A stretch of DNA of 64,000 nucleotides from an unidentified bacterial endosymbiont. Lineage in GTDB: Bacteria > Pseudomonadota > Gammaproteobacteria > Enterobacterales > Enterobacteriaceae. The translations under genes were made by a program, and so were the position numbers. The stretch spans positions 1,922,001 through 1,986,000 of the forward strand of contig NZ_OU963893.1 of assembly GCF_918797525.1 (NCBI RefSeq), given 5' to 3'. Below, piece by piece: positions 1 through 7,064 of this stretch. Below the pieces are notes generated by a model. That model did not search any database and had not been told where the DNA came from. It saw only the letters and a list, made by a program, of their open reading frames with translations. The first letter of the stretch is position 1. Each line of letters opens with the position of its first letter.

Positions 1-425
1 CCACCAGACAACTGGCCCCACCGTCGGTGACGCAGCCCGCACAGCTGCATCCGCATCAGCGCGACCTCAACGGCTGATTCATCTTCGCGAGAAATTCCCT
101 GAAACGATCGTCGGTAAGGCGTACGCCCCAGGCGCACAATCTCCTCCACGCAGAGTTCTCCCTCCACCTGCGCATGTTGCGGTACAAACGCCATACAGCG
201 TGCGCGCGTTTTTAGCGACATCTCACTAAGGAGTATGCCATCCAGCGCAACGTGCCGGAAATAGCGTGGGTCAAGCCCTGCAAGGCAGCGTAACAGCGTG
301 GATTTACCCGAGCCGTTGGGGCCTAAAAGACCGCTCATCTGGCCGGATACAAGCTCAAGGCTGATATCGCTTAACACCCTCCGGGATTGCCTGGTCACGG
401 TTAGCCCGGCCACAGAAATGTTCAT
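1..425 (-). CDS. FecE/BtuD-type ABC transporter ATPase, 3' end cut by window
   Basis: Cytoplasmic ATPase of a metal-chelate (siderophore/heme/B12 class) ABC importer. The visible N-terminal 141 codons start MNISVAGLTV and contain the Walker A motif GPNGSGKST, a Q-loop region (AFVPQH) and, right at the window edge, the start of the ABC signature (QLSGG). Walker B and the H-loop lie outside the window. The start ATG overlaps the stop of the permease gene as ATGA, so it is the third gene of a minus-strand operon (binding protein, permease, ATPase). The Zur box ahead of the operon suggests a zinc-related substrate, but that is inference; the family alone does not fix the ligand. Confidence 0.9.
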   Translation of the reverse strand, partial: MNISVAGLTVTRQSRRVLSDISLELVSGQMSGLLGPNGSGKSTLLRCLAGLDPRYFRHVALDGILLSEMSLKTRARCMAFVPQHAQVEGELCVEEIVRLGRTPYRRSFQGISREDESAVEVALMRMQLCGLRHRRWGQLSG

Positions 426-1453
426 CTATTATTCTCCCGATTACAGTAGAGCAGCACCACAAAGGCAGGCGCACCGACCAGCGCCGTTACCACGCCGATG
501 GGGAGCACCTGATGGACGATAAGCGTTCGCGACACGATATCGGCCAGAATCATAAAGTGCGCGCCGGTGAGGAAGGTCAGCGGAATTGCGCGACGGTGGC
601 CCGGGCCGATCAGCATGCGGGTAATATGCGGGATAACCAGCCCGACAAATCCCACAGCGCCAATAGCACTCACCAGGGTTGCCGTCACGACCGCGCAGGT
701 CAGCAACAGGACAATGCGCACCACGGTGACCGGGATCCCAAGCGTGGTCGCTACCTCATCTCCAAAGGTGAAGGTATCGAGCGCCCGGGAAAAGGTGAAC
801 ACCACGAGCAAACCGACAAGCGTCACCGTGAGCGCCAGTAGTGCATCCGGCCAGCGCACGCCGCTTAAGCTCCCCAGCAGCCAGAACATCACGCTGCGGG
901 ACTGCTCGGCATTGGCGGAGGTACTGACGACATACGCGGTCAGGGCATTAAAGAGCTGTGTCCCGGCAATGCCTGCCAGCAAAATACGTGACGGGCTTGC
1001 GGTCATCCCGTTTGTTATCAGCATAATCAGGGTAAAGGCGGCGCAAGAACCGATAAACGCACCGCCACTGACCCCCAGAATGCTCCCGCCCATGCCGAGC
1101 AGCATCACGCACACCGCGCCCAGCGAAGCCCCGGCGGAAATCCCCAGCAGATAGGGCTCCGCCAGCGGGTTACGCAGTATCGACTGCAGCACCAGCCCGC
1201 AAAGAGCAAGGCCGCCGCCGCTACACGCCGCCATCAGCGCACGGCTCATACGATACTGCCAGATAATGCCTTCTTCTACTTGCGGCACATCGAATGTTGC
1301 CAGTCCCAGCCCGTTGAGAATCGCTTTTCCGCTGTCTGTCCAGCTTACCGTCATGTCTCCGATGCTGGCCGCGAAAACCAGCATCAGCGGTAACGTAATG
1401 AGGCCCGCCGCCAGAATCCAGTGCTGGCGGAAAAGGGAGGAGAAGTGGCTCAT
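422..1453 (-). CDS. FecCD family ABC transporter permease
   Basis: Inner-membrane permease of 343 residues, the usual length for the FecCD/BtuC family, with about ten hydrophobic segments. Family hallmarks visible are RNPLAEPYLLGISAGASLGA near residue 95 and the cytoplasmic coupling region GFVGLVIPHITRMLIGPGHR near residue 270. It overlaps the upstream binding-protein gene by 4 bases and the downstream ATPase by 4 bases (ATGA), so the three are translationally coupled. Substrate cannot be read from the permease; siderophore, heme, cobalamin or a zinc metallophore are all possible. Confidence 0.93.
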   Translation of the reverse strand: MSHFSSLFRQHWILAAGLITLPLMLVFAASIGDMTVSWTDSGKAILNGLGLATFDVPQVEEGIIWQYRMSRALMAACSGGGLALCGLVLQSILRNPLAEPYLLGISAGASLGAVCVMLLGMGGSILGVSGGAFIGSCAAFTLIMLITNGMTASPSRILLAGIAGTQLFNALTAYVVSTSANAEQSRSVMFWLLGSLSGVRWPDALLALTVTLVGLLVVFTFSRALDTFTFGDEVATTLGIPVTVVRIVLLLTCAVVTATLVSAIGAVGFVGLVIPHITRMLIGPGHRRAIPLTFLTGAHFMILADIVSRTLIVHQVLPIGVVTALVGAPAFVVLLYCNRENNR

Positions 1454-2457
1454 TGTTCGCTCTGCTGCAAGGCCAGTTGCGCGCTAATCTGCTCGACCGC
1501 ATCAACGTTACGCAAGGACGGGTTCAGGGACATCGCCGGAACAACGATGATGCGCCCGTTTCTGACGGCGGGAATGTGCTTCGTCACCGGATCGCTGCGC
1601 AAAAACGCCTCTTTTACCTTAACATCATCGGCGGGGTAGAGCCTGCGGGACATATCCGCGATGACGATAATATCCGGCTGCGCCTGAGCAATATGCTCCC
1701 AGGTCACTGCGGGCCATTCGTCGTGGGAATCAATGATATTTTTTAACCCAAGCGTTTGGCTGATCCAGCCGGGAGCGCCGTAATTGCCGGCCACCCAAGG
1801 GTCGCCATTCAGACGACTGCTGGAAAACCAGTAAATGACCTTCAGCGGTTTAACCGGGACAGATGCCCGCGCTTTCTCAATGCGCGTTTCCAGCTCGCGG
1901 TTGAGCTGCTCGCCCCGTGCCGCGACATCAAAAATGGCCGACAGCGCGGTCACTTCTTTTTGTATTTCAGTCAGTGAAAAGGGGATGCTACGTGCTCCGT
2001 CGGCGTTCGAGTTTTTAGTGACTTCTTTATCCGCGCAGTCGGCGGGGGAGATCCAGGTATTTATTCCCAGCGAGGAAAACTGTTCCCGGGTGCCGACTTC
2101 GCCCTGCGGGCCAATATGCCAGTGATACTGGGCCAGCACCAGATCGGGTTTTCTGGCGACCACCGCTTCAAATGACGGCGAGTTATCCGCCAGTCGGATA
2201 AGGTTTTTACCTTGCTTTGCCAGCGGCACCGGTAGCGTGCCAAACCACACCGACGTAGCGTCGATTTTGTTTGCCAGTCCTAATGCCAGCAGCAGCTCTG
2301 TTTCGTGTTGTCCCACCGTTACCACGCGCTGGGGGGGCTGCATAAAAGTCGCTTTCACCCCGCAGTTTTCCACGGTAAGAGGATACGTCGTTGATGAGAA
2401 TGTTGCAGATGAAAAAATAAACAGTGTAGACAGTAACAGCGCTTTTTGAGTTAACAC
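1450..2457 (-). CDS. Periplasmic substrate-binding protein of FecCD-type ABC importer
   Basis: A 335-residue binding protein with an N-terminal signal peptide (MLTQKALLLSTLFIFSSATFS) and the two-lobed BtuF/FepB architecture: RVVTVGQHETELLLALGL in the first lobe, then KPDLVLAQYHW, and QPDIIVIADM in the second lobe. The only start that keeps the signal peptide is GTG at 2457, which has a weak Shine-Dalgarno. It is the first gene of the operon with permease and ATPase. A Zur-like operator lies 15-37 bases upstream of the start, so zinc-starvation control is likely. The ligand is unknown: a zinc-metallophore complex fits the regulation, while iron siderophores and B12 fit the family. Confidence 0.88.
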   Translation of the reverse strand: MLTQKALLLSTLFIFSSATFSSTTYPLTVENCGVKATFMQPPQRVVTVGQHETELLLALGLANKIDATSVWFGTLPVPLAKQGKNLIRLADNSPSFEAVVARKPDLVLAQYHWHIGPQGEVGTREQFSSLGINTWISPADCADKEVTKNSNADGARSIPFSLTEIQKEVTALSAIFDVAARGEQLNRELETRIEKARASVPVKPLKVIYWFSSSRLNGDPWVAGNYGAPGWISQTLGLKNIIDSHDEWPAVTWEHIAQAQPDIIVIADMSRRLYPADDVKVKEAFLRSDPVTKHIPAVRNGRIIVVPAMSLNPSLRNVDAVEQISAQLALQQSEQ

Positions 2458-2471
2458 GATGAGAGGACCTG

Positions 2472-2494
2472 TAAATGTTATGTTATAACATAAT
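2472..2494 (-). promoter_or_regulatory. Zur box upstream of the FecCD-type importer
   Basis: The core ATGTTATGTTATAACAT (2475-2491) matches the enterobacterial Zur consensus (ATGTTAT, two spacer bases, TATAACAT) at every conserved position. Its 16-base centre is a perfect palindrome. It overlaps a possible minus-strand promoter (TATTAT as -10, TTGCTC as -35), as expected for repression by Zn-Zur. The match is seen directly; function is inferred. Confidence 0.8.
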
Positions 2495-2624
2495 ACATGT
2501 ATTTGAGGTCAGAGCAACAGGCCACGAGCGGAATGTCCGGGGCAGGAAAAACATGAACACTTTCAAATTCTTCAATTTCTTGCTTTACATAGCGCGAAGA
2601 GATGTTTATAGTGCGCCTCACTTT

Positions 2625-2712
2625 GGAAGCGTGGCCGAGCGGTTGAAGGCACCGGTCTTGAAAACCGGCGACCCGAAAGGGTTCTAGAGTTCGAATCTCT
2701 ACGCTTCCGCCA
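2625..2712 (+). tRNA. serT: tRNA-Ser(UGA)
   Basis: An 88-base class II tRNA with encoded CCA. The acceptor stem GGAAGCG pairs with CGCTTCC, the anticodon is TGA (2659-2661) in a CTTGAAA loop, and there is a long variable arm (CGACCCGAAAGGGTTC) and a T-loop TTCGAAT. It is nearly identical to E. coli serT. Confidence 0.98.
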
Positions 2713-2718
2713 AATTCG

Positions 2719-2752
2719 AAAACCCTGCGATAGCAATATCGCAGGGTTTTTT
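2719..2752 (+). terminator. Rho-independent terminator of tRNA-Ser
   Basis: Stem AACCCTGCGATA / TATCGCAGGGTT with a 4-base loop followed by a T run, 7 bases after the tRNA. It is A-rich on the other side, so it may also stop transcription from the hpxWX relic. Confidence 0.9.
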
Positions 2753-2760
2753 CGTATTAC

Positions 2761-2913
2761 AGCCCAGGCACCAGCTCCCCTGAATGGCTCTGCGAGCAGC
2801 ACAGTGCCCCGGCAGCGCATCGCAGACACAGTCCAGGTCGTTTACGAGACGGGCATCATCCAGTCGCCTTGCACGGTTTCCATTTGAGCAAGGTAGTCAT
2901 TCCAGTCGTTCAT
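2761..2913 (-). pseudogene. hpxX: hpxX (AtzG/DUF4089-like) relic
   Basis: A good Shine-Dalgarno (AAGGAG) and ATG at 2913 open a 23-codon frame starting MNDWNDYLAQMET and stopping at 2842. Shifting frame after MET continues as ARRLDDARLVNDL, which looks like the continuation of the small AtzG-like protein that precedes amidase HpxY in Klebsiella. No homology is recognised after that, and the terminator of the tRNA follows. I therefore read this as a frameshifted and truncated hpxX with hpxY and hpxZ deleted. The identity rests on recall of the family and the hpx context. Confidence 0.5.
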
Positions 2914-3052
2914 GGCGATCTCCTTGATATCCGGCGGCAACCACCATTGCCTCCATCGCCCTACCGCCTTCACGCAGGATCGCCAGCGCGCGCTGACGGG
3001 CAAAATGATGGAGTGCCACGGCTATTCCGTGTACACAGACATTACTTTGCAT
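2897..3052 (-). pseudogene. hpxW: hpxW relic (gamma-glutamyltransferase family, oxamate amidohydrolase)
   Basis: A 51-codon frame begins MQSNVCVHGIAVALHHFAR and continues RALAILREGGRAMEAMVVAAGY. This is the start of a gamma-glutamyltransferase-fold protein (compare A-L-x-x-L-R-x-G-G-N-A-x-x-A). An intact member has about 530 residues with an internal catalytic Thr; here everything after about residue 40 is missing, apparently as an internal deletion joining the N-terminus to the few last residues that overlap the hpxX start. It lies divergent from hpxU, exactly where Klebsiella carries hpxWXYZ. The product would be inactive. Confidence 0.65.
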
Positions 3053-3085
3053 CGGGAGTCCTCAAAACCCAAAGAGTGAACGGGC

Positions 3086-3183
3086 GTTGCAAAAGCTGTT
3101 CCACATCTGGACGAAAAGTTTCATGTTTTCCACGGGGAGAAGCTGGCATGCTTAATGAAAGGGGTAACGCAGTGAAACAAAAG
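3086..3183 (+). promoter_or_regulatory. hpxU / hpxW intergenic region with candidate HpxU sites
   Basis: The 144-base gap between the hpxW relic and hpxU carries GTTGCAAAAG (3086-3095), GTTTCATG (3118-3125) and TGAAACAAAAG (3173-3183). The first two recur in the same order in front of the transporter operon (4169, 4198), and the third recurs there inverted (4193-4203). Shared elements in the two promoters next to a repressor gene are candidate operators. This is inference. Confidence 0.45.
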
Positions 3184-3196
3184 TTACAGAGGCTAT

Positions 3197-4036
3197 ATGC
3201 AACAACTTGATGAACGTCTGAAAGAACAGTACGCGTTATTGTCCGGGCAGGAGCAGCGGGTGGCCGATTTTATTTTCGATCACTTTGACGACCTCATTAG
3301 CTACAACAGCGCCGAGCTGGCGCAGCTGAGCGGGGTGTCAAAAGCCACGGTGAGCCGGCTGTTCAGGCGTCTGGGCTATGAGAAGTACAAAGACATGCGC
3401 GATGAGCTTCGCACGCTGCGCCAGAGCGGTATGCCGTTAACAGATAACCGAGATGCCGTACAGGGCAACACGCTGCTGGCACGTCACTATAAGCAGGAGA
3501 TGGCGAACCTGACCCGGTGGGTAAATGCCCTGGACGCACGGCAATTTTCCGAGGCCATGGCCTGCATGGTCAGGGCGCGGCGGATTGTGATAATCGGGAT
3601 GCGTAATGCCTACCCGGCTGCGCTGCACCTGCGCCAACAGTTGTTACAGGCGCGGGGGCAAGTGCTGGTGCTGCCCCAGCCGGGACAGAGCCTGAGCGAA
3701 GAGCTGGTTGATTTAACCCCCGACGATGTCGTGGTGGTGATGGCCTTTCGCCGTCGGCCACGCATTATCCGCCCGTTAATGCAACAGCTTCAGCGCGGCG
3801 GTATTCCACTCCTGCTAATGTGCGAGCCGCAGGCCCACAGCCTGTTTCCGCTGGCAAACTGGCAGCTTTGCGCGCCGCTGGACAGCGTCTCGGCCTATGA
3901 CAGCTACGCCTCGGTAAACAGCCTGATCAACCTGCTCGCGAACGCCTTTTTGCACGAAATTCTTGATAAGGGTCGTCCACGCATTCACGACATTGCCTCT
4001 CTCTACCAACGCCTCGACGAGCTGGAACAACGCTAA
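3197..4036 (+). CDS. hpxU: RpiR-family repressor HpxU
   Basis: A 279-residue MurR/RpiR regulator. The N-terminal helix-turn-helix spans about residues 5-80 (SAELAQLSGVSKATVSRLFRRLGY), and a SIS sugar-isomerase-like effector domain spans about 120-250 (RRIVIIGMRNAYPAALHLRQQL). It lies between the hpxWX relic and the allantoate transport/catabolism genes, the position of the RpiR-type repressor HpxU described in Klebsiella pneumoniae, which controls both flanking operons. The start is set by AGAGG eight bases before the ATG. The effector is not evident from sequence. Assignment is by context and family, not by alignment. Confidence 0.8.
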   Translation: MQQLDERLKEQYALLSGQEQRVADFIFDHFDDLISYNSAELAQLSGVSKATVSRLFRRLGYEKYKDMRDELRTLRQSGMPLTDNRDAVQGNTLLARHYKQEMANLTRWVNALDARQFSEAMACMVRARRIVIIGMRNAYPAALHLRQQLLQARGQVLVLPQPGQSLSEELVDLTPDDVVVVMAFRRRPRIIRPLMQQLQRGGIPLLLMCEPQAHSLFPLANWQLCAPLDSVSAYDSYASVNSLINLLANAFLHEILDKGRPRIHDIASLYQRLDELEQR

Positions 4037-4168
4037 TGGGGCGTCAGGCGGGTGCTTTGCATTAAAAGAGTGCAAGTGATTGGCAGTTAAAATGCGTGGC
4101 TTCGCCGCAGTGCCCCGTTTACTCTGCCCTCAACAGAAAATGGCCGTTTCGCTTTCGTTGGCACATTA

Positions 4169-4203
4169 GTTGCAAAAGTCAAATAAACGAATCTTTTGTT
4201 TCA
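4169..4203 (+). promoter_or_regulatory. Candidate HpxU operator before the transporter operon
   Basis: GTTGCAAAAG (4169-4178) and CTTTTGTTTCA (4193-4203) form an imperfect inverted repeat around a 14-base spacer, just before the first transporter gene. The second half-site is the exact reverse complement of TGAAACAAAAG upstream of hpxU. No biochemical data are available here. Confidence 0.45.
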
Positions 4204-4226
4204 TGCTAACGTAACGGGTAAAGACC

Positions 4227-5009
4227 ATGAAAAAACTGTTGATTGCACTGGCCGGGGCCGCTTGTTTGTTCACTCTGGCGCCCGCAAAGGCAGACCAGCT
4301 TCAGGATATCGAGAAACGCGGCACTCTGCGTATTGCCGTCCCGCAGGATTTCCCGCCGTTTGGCTCGGTGGGGACCGATCTGCAGCCGCAGGGTTACGAC
4401 ATCGATATGGCGCGTTACCTGGCGACGCAGATGAAGCTCACGTTGCAGCTGGTGCCGGTCACCAGCGCTAATCGCGTGCCCTACCTGCAGACCGATAAAG
4501 TGGACCTGGTTATTTCAAGCCTCGGTAAAAACCCCGAGCGCGAAAAGGTGATCGATTTTAGTCGCGCCTATGCCCCGTTCTTCCTCGGCGTGTTTGGCCC
4601 AAAAGGGGCTGAACTGCAAGACGCCGCCGCGCTGAGCGGCAAAACCATCGGCGTGACGCGCGGCGCGGTGGAGGACATGGTGCTGACCAGCCTCGTACCG
4701 AAAGACGCCGACGTGAAACGCTATGAAGACAACAACACCACGCTGTCTGCTTACCTGTCCGGCCAGGTACAGTACGTGGCGACCGGCAACCTCGTGGTGG
4801 CGGCCATTTCGCGGCAGAACGCGGCTAAAGCGCCGGTTGCGAGCTTTATGCTGAAAGACTCGCCGTGCTTTATCGGCCTGAAGAAGAACGAACCGGCGCT
4901 GAAGGCGAAAGTGGACGCGCTGATTGCGCAGGGGATTCAGGATGGCACCCTGAACGGCCTGTCTGAACGCTGGATGAAGGCACCGTTGCCGGCAAGCTTT
5001 GGCGTATAA
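4227..5009 (+). CDS. Periplasmic binding protein of hpx polar-amino-acid-type ABC importer
   Basis: A 260-residue SBP_bac_3 family protein with signal peptide MKKLLIALAGAACLFTLAPAKA. The family signatures are RIAVPQDFPPFG, the G-Y-D-I-D-M-A core near residue 58, and DLVISSLGKNPERE near residue 93. It is the first of six closely spaced genes (importer, hpxJ, hpxK), so it probably binds a purine-derived ureide such as allantoate or allantoin. The Klebsiella cluster calls its transport genes hpxFGHI; I have not matched the individual letters. Upstream are the candidate HpxU half-sites. Confidence 0.85.
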   Translation: MKKLLIALAGAACLFTLAPAKADQLQDIEKRGTLRIAVPQDFPPFGSVGTDLQPQGYDIDMARYLATQMKLTLQLVPVTSANRVPYLQTDKVDLVISSLGKNPEREKVIDFSRAYAPFFLGVFGPKGAELQDAAALSGKTIGVTRGAVEDMVLTSLVPKDADVKRYEDNNTTLSAYLSGQVQYVATGNLVVAAISRQNAAKAPVASFMLKDSPCFIGLKKNEPALKAKVDALIAQGIQDGTLNGLSERWMKAPLPASFGV

Positions 5010-5012
5010 GCC

Positions 5013-5678
5013 ATGGCAGAACATCTTGATTTTTCTGCGCTCTGGCCGTACTGGCCGGCGCTGCTGGCGGGGCTTGGGACCACTATTCAACTGACGGTGA
5101 TGGCGACCATTGGCGGGCTGGCGATAGGGATAGTCGGGGCGGCCATTCGCAGCGGACGGGCAACCTGGTATAGCCGGATGTGGGGCGTTTACGTGGAAAT
5201 TATTCGTAACACGCCGTTTGTGGTGCAGCTATTTTTCATCGTTTTTGGCTTGCCCAACATGGGGCTGAAAATGACGGCGGGCGAGGCGGCGCTGCTGGCG
5301 ATGGTGGTGAACCTGGGCGCCTACAGCACTGAAATCATCCGCGCGGGTATCCAGGTGACGCCAAAAGGGCAGTGGGAGGCCGGACGCGTGCTGGGGCTAT
5401 CCCATCTACAGACCTTTATCCGCGTGGTGTTACCGCCTTCGCTGCAGCGTATTTACCCGGCGCTGGTGAGCCAGTGCATCATCGTGATGCTCGGCTCGTC
5501 GGTGGTGTCGCAGGTCTCGTATGAAGAGCTGACCTTTGCCGCCAACCTGATCCAGTCCAGAACCTTCCTGAGCTTTGAGGTGTATCTGGTGACGACCGCG
5601 ATGTATTTGGCACTGTCAATCACCCTGCGTCAACTGATGATGGCGGCAGGACGCAAATGGCTCGGGGTACAGACATGA
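5013..5678 (+). CDS. hpx ABC importer permease 1 (HisM/GlnP type)
   Basis: An inner-membrane permease of 221 residues. It has an N-terminal GlnP/HisM pattern (IIRNTPFVVQLFFIVFGLP), a coupling helix with EAGRVLGLSHLQTFIRVVLP, and about five membrane segments. It starts 3 bases after the binding-protein stop and its own stop overlaps the start of permease 2 (ATGATGA). It should pair with the next gene as the heterodimeric channel. The likely substrate is a ureide from purine breakdown, by context only. Confidence 0.88.
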   Translation: MAEHLDFSALWPYWPALLAGLGTTIQLTVMATIGGLAIGIVGAAIRSGRATWYSRMWGVYVEIIRNTPFVVQLFFIVFGLPNMGLKMTAGEAALLAMVVNLGAYSTEIIRAGIQVTPKGQWEAGRVLGLSHLQTFIRVVLPPSLQRIYPALVSQCIIVMLGSSVVSQVSYEELTFAANLIQSRTFLSFEVYLVTTAMYLALSITLRQLMMAAGRKWLGVQT

Positions 5679-6334
5679 TGACCACCTTTACCGACTGGGA
5701 CATTCTTCGCAACCTGCTGCTGGCCGCACGCTGGACGGTACTGCTGTCGCTGGTGGCGTTTGTCGGCGGCGCGGTGGTGATGCTGCCCTTGCTGCTGTTG
5801 CGTCTGACGGGCGGGCGTACGGTGAAGCGCATTATCCGCGGCTACATTGAGCTGTTTCAGGGTACGCCACTGCTGATGCAACTGTTCCTGGCCTTTTTCG
5901 GCGTGGCGTTGCTGGGCATTGACGTTTCACCGTGGACCGCAGCTTCAGTGGCGCTCACCTTCTATACCAGTGCCTTTTTGCTCGATATCGGCTATGGCAG
6001 CCTTCGTGCGCTGCCAAAAGGGCAGTGGGAAGCCTCGCGCTGCCTGGGGCTGAGCTTTGGTCAGACCTTGTTTCGGGTGGTAGTGCCTCAGGCGCTACGC
6101 ATCGCCATTGCCCCGACGGTCGGCTTTGCCGTACAGGTTATTAAAGGCACCGCGCTGGCGTCGATCATCGGGTTTATTGAGCTAACCAAAGCCGGAACCA
6201 TGCTCACCAACGTGACCTACCAGCCGTTTAAAGTCTTTGCGCTGGTAGCGCTGGGCTACTTCATTCTGTGTTATCCGCTGTCGCGTTACAGCCGCTATCT
6301 GGAGACGAAATGTAATGCCTCTCATCACCATTAA
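5675..6334 (+). CDS. hpx ABC importer permease 2 (HisQ/GlnP type)
   Basis: The second permease, 219 residues from ATG 5675, which overlaps the stop of permease 1; upstream in-frame GTG/ATG-like starts would only extend into that gene. It contains the family motifs ELFQGTPLLMQLFLAFFG and EASRCLGLSFGQTLFRVVVP (coupling helix). The tail overlaps the ATPase gene by 20 bases, so tight translational coupling is expected. Confidence 0.87.
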   Translation: MMTTFTDWDILRNLLLAARWTVLLSLVAFVGGAVVMLPLLLLRLTGGRTVKRIIRGYIELFQGTPLLMQLFLAFFGVALLGIDVSPWTAASVALTFYTSAFLLDIGYGSLRALPKGQWEASRCLGLSFGQTLFRVVVPQALRIAIAPTVGFAVQVIKGTALASIIGFIELTKAGTMLTNVTYQPFKVFALVALGYFILCYPLSRYSRYLETKCNASHHH

Positions 6335-7055
6335 TCAGGTGCAAAAGTACTACGGCGATAACCACGTGCTTAAAGGCGTGGATCTGGATATCGACATGGG
6401 CCAGGTGATTTCGATTATCGGGCGCAGCGGATCGGGTAAGAGCACCCTGTTGCGCTGCATCAACGGTCTGGAAGGGTACCAGGACGGCAGCATCAAGCTC
6501 GGCGGCATGACCATCACCGAGCGGGATTCTCAGGCGCGGGAGATCAGCCGCTCGGTCGGCATGGTATTCCAGAGCTTCAACCTGTTTCCGCACATGACGG
6601 CCCTGGAAAACGTGATGCTTGCTCCGCGTCGGGTGCTGAAGAAAAGCGCCGCCGAATGCCGAGAGCTGGCGCAGCGCATGCTGGAGAAGGTGGGCTTAGG
6701 CGATCGCCTGGAATACTTCCCGTCAAGCCTCTCCGGCGGCCAGCAGCAGCGCGTGGCGATTGCCCGTGCGCTGGCGATGTCGCCAAAAGTTTTACTCTGT
6801 GACGAGATAACCTCGGCGCTCGATCCCGAACTGGTGGGCGAAGTGCTTAAAGTGCTGGAGCAGCTGGCGGCAGAGGGGATGACGCTGATCCTCGTGACCC
6901 ATGAAATGAATTTTGCCCGCGAAGTGGGCGACCGCGTGGTGTTTATGCATCAGGGGAAAGTCTGGGAGCAGGGCGACAGCAAAACGCTGTTTGCCAACCC
7001 CCAGACCACGGAACTCAAACAGTTCATCTCCTCCGTGCGCGGCCTCAACGTTTAA
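6315..7055 (+). CDS. hpx ABC importer ATPase (GlnQ/HisP type)
   Basis: A cytoplasmic ATPase of 246 residues. Walker A is GRSGSGKST (about residue 36), the Q-loop is VFQSFNLFPHM, the signature is LSGGQQQRVAIARALAM (about residue 140), Walker B is LLCDEITSALDPE, and the H-loop is VTHEM. This is the amino-acid importer subclass. The start is preceded by GGAG (6301-6304). It completes a four-gene importer (binding protein, two permeases, ATPase) directly upstream of hpxJ, with a 9-base gap. Confidence 0.92.
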   Translation: MPLITINQVQKYYGDNHVLKGVDLDIDMGQVISIIGRSGSGKSTLLRCINGLEGYQDGSIKLGGMTITERDSQAREISRSVGMVFQSFNLFPHMTALENVMLAPRRVLKKSAAECRELAQRMLEKVGLGDRLEYFPSSLSGGQQQRVAIARALAMSPKVLLCDEITSALDPELVGEVLKVLEQLAAEGMTLILVTHEMNFAREVGDRVVFMHQGKVWEQGDSKTLFANPQTTELKQFISSVRGLNV

Positions 7056-7064
7056 GGACTCAAA

